From Bacteroidia bacterium (lineage in GTDB: Bacteria > Bacteroidota > Bacteroidia > Chitinophagales > Saprospiraceae), in contig JAUIIF010000117.1 in the NCBI GenBank assembly GCA_030431945.1, positions 1-9,859 on the forward strand: 9,859 bases of DNA. Direction: 5' to 3'. The stretch's first letter is position 1. Every line of letters starts with the position of its first letter. The notes below the pieces were generated by a model. The model worked only from the letters and a program-made list of their open reading frames with translations. It ran no database searches and was not told the origin of the DNA. Of this stretch, positions 1-8,101 are shown one piece after another. The translations under genes were made by a program, and so were the position numbers.

Positions 1-1045
<1,045 letters not shown>

Positions 1046-1165
1046 AATAATTCGCTTTTGTTGGTTAAAAAAGAGGAGGTTGCAGATGGTGGACATAGGT
1101 GTGGCCTTACGCCGGAATAGGCGTTGTTCTAAACCGTTACAAATTGTTGTTTAGGAGATCCCGCC

Positions 1166-2281
1166 TCAGCGAGAGATCATTATTTTTTTAGTACAACTTC
1201 CCGAGGAAGTTTGCAGGTGCAGGTAATACAGTCCGCTCCTCAGGCCCGGAGGAAGAAGTACCCGTTGCGGTACCATTGAGAATCGCGGCGCCGTCAATTC
1301 CTGAGCGTTGCCCAGCGGGTCTACCAGCGTTAGGCGTTCGATTGGCAGGGGAGAGGAAAGCTGAATGCTGGCGCGGGCGGGATTGGGGAAAACCTTTATT
1401 TTTCTTTCCAATTGGCTAGGAAGGAGGTTGTCTGTTGCCGTAATTTTTGACGTATCTCTGGCTATGACAATTTGGATGGTGTCGGCACCAGTTGCCACGG
1501 TAGATACTTCTGGTCCGATCAGGAAAATGCTGTCAATGGAGAGGATAAAAGTATCAATCTCCAGCCCAACAATGATGTCCTCTACCACCACGTGAAAACG
1601 GCCGATGGCTCCGGACTCGACGGCAACCGCCGTTTGCGTAGTGCGGGTAAACGCAAGCTCTGCCCTTCCGCTTCCATCTCCGTCATGAAACAGCCCCACG
1701 GCATTGTCATCGTTCGCTTCCAGCCAGCTGTCTTCGGTAAAGTCAAAGTCCGGCCCGGAATCATCTTCCAACAAGCCCGTGGTGTAGCTCATTTTTAGCG
1801 CTATCCCGTAAAAATCAGTTACCGGTTGCTCCGTGTCGTCTAAAAACAGATCAATGTCAATTATTCCGCCCAGCTCCACTAAAGTCGTACTGGGCACCAT
1901 GTGAAGACGGGGGGCAGGGCCTGTGCCGGCATTAGAAAAGCCATCTGGGGTTATTTCGCCGTGGGTAAGGCCAAAATTTTGCTCAATCGCATTATCATAG
2001 TCCTCTCCATCAACTTCACCATTGCCATCACAGTCTGCAAAAGAATAATTGATGCCTGACGGGAAGCTTTGGGTCCATGGAGGAGCACTTGCCTGCGGGG
2101 CCCAATCCGTAGCAACCGTCGCCCGGGCCGGCCCCGTAGCACCAAAAGCAACACCCCAGTAGAGTAAATCTACTCCGTTTACCACCCCATTATTATTGAG
2201 GTCTCCGGGCCACACTTCTTGAGCTACTGCGGAAGGTTGGCAAAGGGTACAAATGACCAAGATGAGTAAGTAACGAAACAT
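1166..2281 (-). CDS. T9SS-secreted protein with dockerin-like and cohesin-like domains
   Basis: The 371-residue product starts with a Sec signal peptide (about residues 1-20, ending AVA-Q). A dockerin type I-like module follows: two calcium-loop repeats, D27-N29-N31-x-N35-D38 and D83-D85-N87-E89-D91-D94. Residues about 126-275 look like a cohesin-type beta-sandwich, with VELGG, the PVTDFYGIALKMSY strand and a GRFHVVVED strand. The C-terminus, about 294-371, is a T9SS type A sorting domain: KVFPNPA near its start, GLYYLHL, and a basic KKIMISR end. The protein should cross the inner membrane by Sec and the outer membrane by T9SS, with the C-terminal domain removed during anchoring or release. 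No catalytic domain is visible, so it is probably a structural or adhesive surface protein. Whether it binds its own kind or a partner is unknown. The ATG at 2281 has no Shine-Dalgarno sequence. The next gene on this strand is the repeat lipoprotein. Confidence 0.88.
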   Translation of the reverse strand: MFRYLLILVICTLCQPSAVAQEVWPGDLNNNGVVNGVDLLYWGVAFGATGPARATVATDWAPQASAPPWTQSFPSGINYSFADCDGNGEVDGEDYDNAIEQNFGLTHGEITPDGFSNAGTGPAPRLHMVPSTTLVELGGIIDIDLFLDDTEQPVTDFYGIALKMSYTTGLLEDDSGPDFDFTEDSWLEANDDNAVGLFHDGDGSGRAELAFTRTTQTAVAVESGAIGRFHVVVEDIIVGLEIDTFILSIDSIFLIGPEVSTVATGADTIQIVIARDTSKITATDNLLPSQLERKIKVFPNPARASIQLSSPLPIERLTLVDPLGNAQELTAPRFSMVPQRVLLPPGLRSGLYYLHLQTSSGSCTKKIMISR

Positions 2282-2312
2282 GAGGGAGATGCTTAGTAAA
2301 TTATTGATGAGG

Positions 2313-2343
2313 CAAAGATGGAGCAGAATAGCTGCGCTGTCAA
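2313..2343 (-). promoter_or_regulatory. Candidate promoter of the T9SS protein gene
   Basis: On the minus strand TTG (2343-2341), 20 bases, then CATCTTTG (2320-2313) matches the Bacteroidota pattern TTG-N17-23-TAnnTTTG with one mismatch in the -7 box. Transcription would start near 2307, giving a leader of roughly 25 bases. The rest of the divergent intergenic region (2282-2500) is markedly AT-rich from about 2380. I found no convincing -7 box for the plus-strand gene there. Confidence 0.45.
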
Positions 2344-2500
2344 GTACAAAATACTTAATTTGCCGAATGAATGATCAGGTGTAAAATTCATAATGTTTTA
2401 AATTGTACATGTAAATGATTTAAATTGTTGATTTTAAGGAAATTGATTTAAAAATAAATATAATATGATAAGCTTAGTTTATCGCAAAGCGTAGTTGTTT

Positions 2501-3925
2501 ATGAAGACTTATAAGCTGATGCAACTTTTGCAAACACTTAGTGAGCAGGAATGGGACGATTTCCTTGCTTTTCTTCGTTCTCCTTATTTCACGAAAGAGG
2601 CTGTTTCCTGGGAGCTCTGTCTTGCCATCCGGAAATTTTTAACGGACTCCGGTGGCAAGTTGCCCGCGGCCGAAGCGTTGTTTAAGATTATCTGGCCGGA
2701 TAAAACCTTTCAGCAGAAAACACTGGCCTATTCACTCAGTCGGCTTAACAAGTTAGCGGAGCGATTTCTGATCCTGCAGCAGCAGGATTTAGAGCCGGAG
2801 CGTCAGGATTTAACGGCGCTGCAAATTTTCTCAAAGCGAAACCTCGACAAACACTTTGCTGCCACCCAACGTAATTTTCAGGCCCGTCTGTCTACTTCCG
2901 TAAGTAGGGGAGAAGCGTTTTATTTGCTAAGGTCTGATTATGCTGAACTTATGGACCAGCATTACGTCCACCAAAAAATCAGAAAGCAGGATAATAGTAT
3001 TCAGCTGGCAACGGATGACCTCGATCGGTACTATTATCTCCGTAGACTGCAGTACGCATGTTCCATGCTTGACCGGCAAAATATTCTGGAGGTTAGCTAT
3101 AAGGTAGGCTTATCGGAAGCGTGGATGCATCACCTTACGGGTACGACCCTGATAGGAGAACCGCTGATTCACTTGTACCTGAATATCTTCCGGGCCCTGC
3201 GGGAAGAAAGTGAAGAAGGGCACTTTCTTGAATTAAAGACCAGCTTGCTTAATTTAATGGACGAATCAACACCACAAACACTCTCCGAACCATTACTCCT
3301 GACGATTAATTATTGTGCTCGGAAAATTCGTGCTGGTCAGGAGGAATTTGTCGGAGAGGCTACGGAGTTGTATCGCAAGGGAATTGAAGCAGGCCTGCTC
3401 CTTAAGGACAAAGAAATTTCTCCCTGGACTTATACCAATTTTGTGAAACTAAACCTGCGCCTTGAGCAGTATTCGGAAGCCCGTGAATTCATTGAAGAGT
3501 ACACCGATCTGCTTCCGGCAAGTTTCCGGCAAAATGCTCATAATTTCAATTACGCTGAACTGCTATACTATACCAATGAAAAGGAAAGGGCACAAGAATA
3601 TTTAAACCAGGTAGCTTATTCCGACCTCGGATATTACCTGGGAGCAAGGGTCCTGCTAGCTAAAATTTACTACGAAACGGCAGCCGAAGAATCTTTGCTC
3701 TCCTTACTCGCATCGTTTACCGTTTTTCTGCAACGAAATCGTCAGGTATCCCGAAACATCATGCGAACGTACCTGAATTTTTGTCAACTTTTCAGCCGCG
3801 TGCTACGCACTTCGCCGGCCAAAATGGATAAAGTAATAACTAGAATTGAAGAAATTCAGCCGCTCACGGACCGCAGCTGGCTCCTAGCTGTGGCAAAACA
3901 AATAAGTGAGGCCGGAGGAAGGTGA
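2501..3925 (+). CDS. Unrecognised helical protein, TPR-like, 474 residues
   Basis: I do not recognise a named family. I chose the ATG at 2501 (MKTYKLMQLLQTLS...); an in-frame TTG two codons earlier (2495) is a weaker start. There is no signal peptide, lipobox or membrane segment, so the protein is probably cytoplasmic. It is rich in Leu, Glu, Gln, Arg and Tyr and looks almost entirely alpha-helical. The N-terminus carries E-W-x-x-F-x-x-F-L-x-S-P-Y-F (residues 16-30), which I associate from memory with uncharacterised Bacteroidota proteins. The middle and C-terminal parts have helix pairs such as LNLRLEQYSEAREFIEEY and YTNEKERAQEYLNQV, typical of TPR-like solenoids. That suggests a scaffold or protein-binding role, but this is inference from composition. 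No catalytic motif is seen. It stands alone on the plus strand, divergent from the T9SS gene and convergent with the DUF58 gene 37 bases away. Confidence 0.85.
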   Translation: MKTYKLMQLLQTLSEQEWDDFLAFLRSPYFTKEAVSWELCLAIRKFLTDSGGKLPAAEALFKIIWPDKTFQQKTLAYSLSRLNKLAERFLILQQQDLEPERQDLTALQIFSKRNLDKHFAATQRNFQARLSTSVSRGEAFYLLRSDYAELMDQHYVHQKIRKQDNSIQLATDDLDRYYYLRRLQYACSMLDRQNILEVSYKVGLSEAWMHHLTGTTLIGEPLIHLYLNIFRALREESEEGHFLELKTSLLNLMDESTPQTLSEPLLLTINYCARKIRAGQEEFVGEATELYRKGIEAGLLLKDKEISPWTYTNFVKLNLRLEQYSEAREFIEEYTDLLPASFRQNAHNFNYAELLYYTNEKERAQEYLNQVAYSDLGYYLGARVLLAKIYYETAAEESLLSLLASFTVFLQRNRQVSRNIMRTYLNFCQLFSRVLRTSPAKMDKVITRIEEIQPLTDRSWLLAVAKQISEAGGR

Positions 3926-3949
3926 GTTTACTGAACGGCACGCCAATTT

Positions 3950-3968
3950 GGGTGAGCAGCCATCACCC
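3950..3968. other. Inverted repeat between convergent gene ends
   Basis: GGGTGA (3950-3955) and TCACCC (3963-3968) form a 6-bp stem with a 7-base loop in the junction between two convergent genes. The right arm contains the DUF58 stop codon. Neither strand has a T-run after it, so it is not a standard intrinsic terminator. It could still protect 3' ends or mark a weak bidirectional end. Confidence 0.3.
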
Positions 3969-4925
3969 CATGCGGTTGCGCTTTACCAGGTAAGCCTGCA
4001 ATACGGACCTGAAACCATTATTGATGTCGGCCTCTACGTAATCAATTTTGTACTGGAGGCACTTCAGCCGCAGACGTTCTTTGTAGGCCTTCACCTGTTC
4101 GACGTAGTATTCTTTTACCTGATTGGGCTGGAGCTTTACCCGGTCTCCGGACTCCATGTCGATAAACTCGTAGGGACGGTTGTCGAACTCAAAATCAATT
4201 TCCTTGGCCTTATCCACCGTGTGAAAGAGGATAACTTCGTGCTTGGCGTGCTTCAGGTGCTGCAGCGCACTAAAGAGGTCTTCCTCCTTCTCAGTGTCAT
4301 CAAACATATCACTGAAGATGACCACCAGGGAGCGCCGGTGGATGCTGTCAGCAATTTGATGCAACGCCTGCGCCGCCCCGGTCTTTACCTCCCGCGTAGG
4401 GTTGTCGATCAATCGTTGCAAGTGCGTAAGCAGCAACCGGTAATGGGTGGTACTGGACTTTGGCCGGGTATGTAAGCCCACGGCAGTATCAAAAAAACTG
4501 AGGCCAAAAGCGTCCCGTTGCTTCATCAACAGATTCATCAGGCTGGCGGCAGCCAGCGCAGAAAAGCGAATCTTGTTAACGTAATCAGCAGATGTCTTGG
4601 TTACCTCCGGAAAAAACATGGATGAGCTGGTATCGATGACGAGCTGACAGCGTAAATTGGTCTCCTCTTCGTACCGTTTGGTGTACATTTTGTCCGTCCG
4701 GGCAAATACTTTCCAGTCAATGTTGCGCGTCGGTTCTCCATTATTGTAAATCCGGTGTTCGGCAAATTCAACGCTGAAACCGTGGAAAGGACTCTTGTGC
4801 AGGCCAATGATGAAGCCTTCTACCACCTGTTTAGCCAGGAGGTCAAAATTGCCGAGATTGCGTACTTGTTCGTTGTCAATTAATTGCATTTCGTTGTTTT
4901 GGGGGGACGGGCCGTAGCCAACCAT
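3963..4925 (-). CDS. DUF58 domain protein (vWA-like fold)
   Basis: DUF58 proteins have a vWA-like fold and usually act with MoxR-type AAA+ ATPases as chaperone or metal-insertion systems. The signature is clear: residues 67-77 (R-N-I-D-W-K-x-x-A-R-T), Y-x-x-E-T-N-L-R-C (85-93), and an intact MIDAS-type D98-x-S100-x-S102 followed by M-F-F-P. A second acidic strand, VVIFSDMFDD, lies at 201-210. There is no signal peptide or membrane segment, so this is a soluble cytoplasmic form. Total length is 320 residues from the ATG at 4925. The ATG at 4889 (M13, MQLIDNEQ) gives about 308 residues and may be the true start, because the first 12 residues look unlike the rest of the family. No MoxR gene is adjacent; the divergent neighbour, 66 bases away, is a Spo0M-like gene. 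Confidence 0.9.
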   Translation of the reverse strand: MVGYGPSPQNNEMQLIDNEQVRNLGNFDLLAKQVVEGFIIGLHKSPFHGFSVEFAEHRIYNNGEPTRNIDWKVFARTDKMYTKRYEEETNLRCQLVIDTSSSMFFPEVTKTSADYVNKIRFSALAAASLMNLLMKQRDAFGLSFFDTAVGLHTRPKSSTTHYRLLLTHLQRLIDNPTREVKTGAAQALHQIADSIHRRSLVVIFSDMFDDTEKEEDLFSALQHLKHAKHEVILFHTVDKAKEIDFEFDNRPYEFIDMESGDRVKLQPNQVKEYYVEQVKAYKERLRLKCLQYKIDYVEADINNGFRSVLQAYLVKRNRMG

Positions 4926-4991
4926 CGGTTACGTGAGCGTGTTCGTCGAGTATAACGTCCGCAATTTACGCATCGTACTAACTTCACCCCT

Positions 4992-5456
4992 ATGCTAGGC
5001 AAAATCAAAAAGTATTTAGGTATCGAAGGCGTCAAGCTTGAGCTTGAGTTACCGAAAAAATTCTCCCCGACGCAGGATCAGGTAGAAGGAGCGGTTCGTC
5101 TGTTCAGCAAGAACCCGCAAACGGTAACGGCCATTCGCCTCACCTTAATCGAAAAGTACTCCCGTGGCCGCGACGCGGAACAACTGGTGGACGAATACGA
5201 ACTCGGCGAACTGATCATCAACCAGACCATTGAGGTGCCCGGCGAGGGAGAATTGGTGGAAGTACCCTTTTCCCTGCCATTTACCCCGGCGGAGTCGGAC
5301 GTTGATGCTTTTGGCAACAAAAACATCCTGTTCAAAGGCTTAGCCTGGGTGGCCCGCAAAACGCGAAATGCCACCTCCGAGTACCGGATCGAGGCCGAGG
5401 CACAGGTGAGGGGGGTAGGGCTTAACCCGTTCATCAAGGAAGTGCTGCCAACCTAA
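4992..5456 (+). CDS. Spo0M/arrestin-like protein, single lobe
   Basis: The 154-residue product resembles the N-terminal lobe of Spo0M (SpoOM) proteins, which share the arrestin beta-sandwich. It shows an amphipathic start (MLGKIKKYLGIEG), K-L-E-L-E-L-P-K, S-P-T-Q-D-Q-V-E-G-A-V-R, a strand TVTAIRLTLIEKY, and EVPFSLPFTPAES. Bacillus Spo0M is about 250 residues with two lobes; only one lobe fits here, and the gene ends cleanly at TAA. It has no signal peptide or membrane segment. Function in non-sporulating bacteria is not established; membrane or cell-envelope association is a guess from the fold. The ATG has no Shine-Dalgarno sequence. It is divergent from DUF58 and its stop lies 4 bases from the stop of the convergent RDD gene. 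Confidence 0.7.
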   Translation: MLGKIKKYLGIEGVKLELELPKKFSPTQDQVEGAVRLFSKNPQTVTAIRLTLIEKYSRGRDAEQLVDEYELGELIINQTIEVPGEGELVEVPFSLPFTPAESDVDAFGNKNILFKGLAWVARKTRNATSEYRIEAEAQVRGVGLNPFIKEVLPT

Positions 5457-5460
5457 CGGG

Positions 5461-6045
5461 CTAACCCCAGCCTACGGGTTTTTCTTCCGGCACCTGAACC
5501 ACCAGCGTGCCGGCCAGTTTATCGTGCAACCCCTGCCGGAGTGGGTCCGTGAAAATCCACATAATGGCAAAAAGCCAGGCAGAATTAAGGACGCCAATCA
5601 GAAAATTATTGGAAAGCGGGTGACTGCCCATAAACTCCAGGTAAGCAGGGACATCCGTCACCTCCAGCAACTCCGGGGTCTGGAAATACCGGACCATCAC
5701 GAAAACGGAAGCATACACGGCAATTGCCCAGGGGGTGTACCGCAAAAAGCTTTGGTTCCAGCTTATCTTTTGGTGGCTTTTCCGGTCAGTCACCCGCAGG
5801 TGCATCAACTTCTTTCCCCAGGTGTAACCGTACAGGCCTTCCAGCAAAGGCTTGTAAAGGGCATCCGCCAGGATACACAGTAAGGCGAGGGGCAACGACT
5901 TCAGGTAGACCACTACGTAAACCATTCCAATGGAAAACGGAAGGACAAACAGCCGGTCCAGTAAATAGGCAAACAAGCGGTTACGCAAGCTGGCGGTACG
6001 GAGGTCAGCATCGCTGACAGGGGGAGGATTGTCTTCAGGTAACAC
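5461..6045 (-). CDS. RDD family integral membrane protein
   Basis: The 194-residue protein has the RDD family pattern: a first helix with R21 and D30-R31 (R-N-R-L-F-A-Y-L-L-D-R), a middle motif GYTWGKKLMHLRVTD (73-87), and a final R-Q-G-L-H-D-K-L-A-G-T (170-180). Hydrophobic segments at about 32-49, 52-64, 104-120 and 148-165 place it in the inner membrane. RDD proteins are widespread; some are linked to ion or solute exchange, but no substrate can be read here. The start is a GTG at 6045. The next Met is residue 41, inside the first helix, and a TTG at residue 20 is the only reasonable alternative. A perfect -7 box lies only four bases upstream of the GTG, implying a leaderless or nearly leaderless message. 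The 3' end meets the convergent Spo0M-like gene with a 4-base gap. Confidence 0.88.
   Translation of the reverse strand: MLPEDNPPPVSDADLRTASLRNRLFAYLLDRLFVLPFSIGMVYVVVYLKSLPLALLCILADALYKPLLEGLYGYTWGKKLMHLRVTDRKSHQKISWNQSFLRYTPWAIAVYASVFVMVRYFQTPELLEVTDVPAYLEFMGSHPLSNNFLIGVLNSAWLFAIMWIFTDPLRQGLHDKLAGTLVVQVPEEKPVGWG
5463..5486 (+). terminator. Weak intrinsic terminator candidate after the Spo0M-like gene
   Basis: On the plus strand AACCC (5463-5467) pairs with GGGTT (5476-5480) around an 8-base loop, followed by TTTCTT. It lies six bases past the Spo0M-like stop and inside the 3' end of the RDD coding sequence. A 5-bp stem is short, so this is tentative. Confidence 0.3.
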
Positions 6046-6049
6046 GGGG

Positions 6050-6082
6050 CAAAGGTAAGATAAAAGCCTTGCCGATTGGCAA
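6050..6082 (-). promoter_or_regulatory. Promoter of the RDD gene
   Basis: On the minus strand TTG (6082-6080), 22 bases, then TACCTTTG (6057-6050) fits TTG-N17-23-TAnnTTTG with a perfect -7 box. The expected start of transcription is 4-7 bases further, at or beside the GTG start codon at 6045. The -33 part lies inside the terminator hairpin of the preceding OmpA-like gene. Confidence 0.5.
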
Positions 6083-6083
6083 G
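6061..6083 (-). terminator. Intrinsic terminator of the OmpA-like lipoprotein gene
   Basis: CTTGCC and GGCAAG (6083-6078 and 6073-6068 on the minus strand) form a perfect 6-bp stem with a 4-base AATC loop, followed by GCTTTTA. It begins three bases after the stop codon of the OmpA-like gene. The U-run is short (four), so efficiency may be modest. Confidence 0.55.
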
Positions 6084-6086
6084 ATC

Positions 6087-6869
6087 TTACCCGTTAACGC
6101 CGGCATTCTTGGCCAGGTCAAAAAACTCATCGAGGTTGGGCGTGATGACAATTTCGGTCCGGCGATTCAGCGCCCGCCCTTCTGCCGTGTCATTATTTCC
6201 CCGGGGGTCATACTCCGCGCGTCCGGCAGCGGAGAGGCGTGCCGGGTCGACGTAAAATTCTTCCGTCAGCTTACGCACTACCGCCGTAGCCCGCATGGTG
6301 GAAAGCTCCCAGTTGTCCCGGACCCCGTTAATCTTTACGGGAACGTTGTCCGTGTGACCTTCGACAATGACGTTCAGGTCGCGGTGGTCATTGAGGACAG
6401 TACTGATGTTGGAGAGCACCCGTTCGGCCGATTCATTTACGCGGGCGGAGCCGGAGGAAAACAGCATTTTATCGCTGATGCTGACGTGGACTTTCCCGCC
6501 CCGTACTTCCACCTGGATGTCGTTGCCTTCGATGTCGTCGAGCGAGCGCTTCAGGTTCATCACCAGGGCCAGGTTCAGGCTGTCTTTGCGCTGAATGGAT
6601 TGATTAAGGTCGCGGATGTAACTTGTCTGACCACTAATGCTCTGCAGGCTCTCGCGAATACTGGTGGCGCCTTCTTTACTGATGACGGAAAGGTCTTCCA
6701 TCCGGTCCAGCAGGTCGCCATTGGTGCGTTGTACACTCTCCAGCTGGGTGGCCAGCATGGTGCGTTGCTGTTCACTGGCGGAGAGTTTGGTCTCCAGTTC
6801 CTTGACTTTGGCCTGGTTGCAGGAAGTCAGGGAAATGGCGAGTAGGGGGAGAAAAAAGAGAATTCTCAT
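6087..6869 (-). CDS. OmpA-family peptidoglycan-binding lipoprotein
   Basis: The 260-residue product has a lipoprotein signal, MRILFFLPLLAISLTSC, with Cys17 as the lipidation site. A Gln/Glu/Leu/Ser-rich coiled-coil region follows at about 20-110 (VKELETKLSASEQQ and onward). The C-terminal OmpA/MotB domain spans about 118-245, with DKMLFSSGSARVNESA (133-148), EGHTDN (170-175), NWELSTMRA (186-194) and GRALNRRTEIVI (231-242). These are the residues that hold the diaminopimelate side chain of peptidoglycan. The protein should be anchored in the outer membrane and reach the cell wall through the coiled coil, supporting envelope integrity. The ATG at 6869 has no Shine-Dalgarno sequence or clear -7 box. 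It lies 148 bases downstream of the Smr gene on the same strand and may be read from it; the gap contains nothing else I can name. A terminator follows the stop. Confidence 0.93.
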   Translation of the reverse strand: MRILFFLPLLAISLTSCNQAKVKELETKLSASEQQRTMLATQLESVQRTNGDLLDRMEDLSVISKEGATSIRESLQSISGQTSYIRDLNQSIQRKDSLNLALVMNLKRSLDDIEGNDIQVEVRGGKVHVSISDKMLFSSGSARVNESAERVLSNISTVLNDHRDLNVIVEGHTDNVPVKINGVRDNWELSTMRATAVVRKLTEEFYVDPARLSAAGRAEYDPRGNNDTAEGRALNRRTEIVITPNLDEFFDLAKNAGVNG

Positions 6870-7017
6870 GTTGGTTTAAAAGTTTACTCGGGGGCATTAA
6901 CGTTGGGGAAGGGGGGGAATGTTGTTGCGGGAAGCCCGGCTCCACTGGGTGCCGGCCCTGGTACCGAGGCTGCTGCGGGGCGGACACAATGCCCTGTGAG
7001 CCCCGGGCAGCCACGCT

Positions 7018-8040
7018 TTAATCGAAAATAACCTCGGTAGCACCGTAGCCGAATTTTTCGTGGTATTCATTTTTGAATTTCCGGACGAAGGGGGTCTTTT
7101 CCAGGTGCTTGTGAATTTCCTTGCGCAGGATGCCGTTGCCTACACCATGGATGATGAAGATGTTGTCCACCCCCAGTTTCAGGGCCATTTGCAGGTAGTT
7201 CTCGAAGTACCGCAGCTGCGTGGCCAGTACCTGATCTTTGGGTACGGAGGCGGGGTCACGGACGAGCGCAGGCAGGTGCAGATCGATGGTATTATCAAAA
7301 CCAAGTTTGGCGTGCAGATTGGTCCGTTCCACTTTTTTCAGGCTGGGCTCCTGCTTGCGGGGCTTACTCGCCAGGTGGGCCTTGGTGAGCGCCTTCAGGC
7401 TGGTGGGGTGGGGCGCGGACGCAGGTGCAGCGTCTGGTTGACGGAGCGTGGGAAAGACAACGTAGAGGTGGGCTTCACGGTACAACTCCGGTACCTCCGT
7501 CAGCTTGCTGAAGAATTGATTCCCCTTCACGTTGACTTTTTGAAAATGGCGGGGCCCGGTACCGCCGGGAATCACGGAGCGGACGTCCAGTTCGCAACTC
7601 AGTTTTTCGTTCAGCCAGGCATACTGGACGGCATCCAGCCTTTTCTTGGTGTTGGGCTCCAGCTGGCCGGTTTTGGTCCACCGCCGATCAGCGTGGGTGA
7701 ATACTTTCAGTTCGTAGATAATCTTGTGGGGGGTGCTGTTGAGCAGGTAAACCTCGTAAGCCACGGGTTCCGCCTGATTATCCAGCACCGTGTCAAAGGC
7801 AATCTGGACGCCGTTTCCTCCGGATACTTCCGGGTTACTGCGCTGCTGAGGAGGAGCGACCACGGGACGGGCCGGATTCGTTCCGGCCGGCAAGGGCTCC
7901 AGGGCTTCTTCCGGAATGGGGATGTGCCCCAGACCGTTATCCAGCTTTACCTGGACGAGCCCGCCGGGCAAAAGGCTGGTGACTTCGCCGTTATTATCGG
8001 TGCGCTTCATGCGCACCCGCTGTCCGATGGTGAATTTCAT
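7018..8040 (-). CDS. DUF2027 and Smr domain protein
   Basis: This 340-residue protein joins a DUF2027 region to a C-terminal Smr (small MutS-related) domain, an arrangement known from Bacteroidota. The N-terminus (1-50) is a small beta-rich KOW/SH3-like segment with VRMKRTDNNGEV and GLVQVKLDNGLGHI. The DUF2027 core is at about 77-200. A Pro/Ala/Lys-rich linker (about 201-240) leads to the Smr domain (about 245-340), with I-D-L-H at 252-255 and H-G-V-G-N-G-x-L-R at 298-306. Smr domains bind nucleic acid and several have nicking or RNase activity; IDLH and HGxGxG are the conserved motifs and both are intact. The cellular role of the DUF2027 fusion is not established. There is no signal peptide, so it is cytoplasmic. 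Start is ATG at 8040. Confidence 0.92.
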   Translation of the reverse strand: MKFTIGQRVRMKRTDNNGEVTSLLPGGLVQVKLDNGLGHIPIPEEALEPLPAGTNPARPVVAPPQQRSNPEVSGGNGVQIAFDTVLDNQAEPVAYEVYLLNSTPHKIIYELKVFTHADRRWTKTGQLEPNTKKRLDAVQYAWLNEKLSCELDVRSVIPGGTGPRHFQKVNVKGNQFFSKLTEVPELYREAHLYVVFPTLRQPDAAPASAPHPTSLKALTKAHLASKPRKQEPSLKKVERTNLHAKLGFDNTIDLHLPALVRDPASVPKDQVLATQLRYFENYLQMALKLGVDNIFIIHGVGNGILRKEIHKHLEKTPFVRKFKNEYHEKFGYGATEVIFD

Positions 8041-8101
8041 GATTCGTAGAGGTAGGGTCGGTTATAAAACAGGCCTTCCGCAAATTGCAGCAGGCAAGGG
8101 G

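Noticed and set aside
1109..1124. ACGCC/GGCGT inverted repeat upstream of the lipoprotein gene
   Set aside because: The stem is only 5 bp, with no T-run; it is too weak to call a regulator site or terminator.
1157..1178. Hairpin around the stop codon of the T9SS gene, considered as a terminator
   Set aside because: The stem needs a bulge and a wobble, and no T-run follows on the minus strand.
3906..4475. Open plus-strand frame of 189 codons overlapping the DUF58 gene
   Set aside because: It is antisense to a gene with intact family motifs; the protein shows no signature and overlaps the end of the preceding gene.
6069..6845. Long plus-strand frame (258 codons) opposite the OmpA-like gene
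   Set aside because: The minus-strand protein has lipobox, coiled coil and the complete OmpA motifs. The opposite frame is open by codon-bias mirroring and looks like no known protein.
6772..7014. 80-codon minus-strand frame in the gap between the Smr and OmpA-like genes
   Set aside because: Its Pro/Gln/Ser-rich translation has no signal or motif, and more than a third overlaps the OmpA-like gene in another frame.
7060..8049. Long plus-strand frame (329 codons) opposite the DUF2027-Smr gene
   Set aside because: The minus strand encodes an intact Smr domain; the plus-strand translation is a Gly/Val/Gln-rich mirror without domains.
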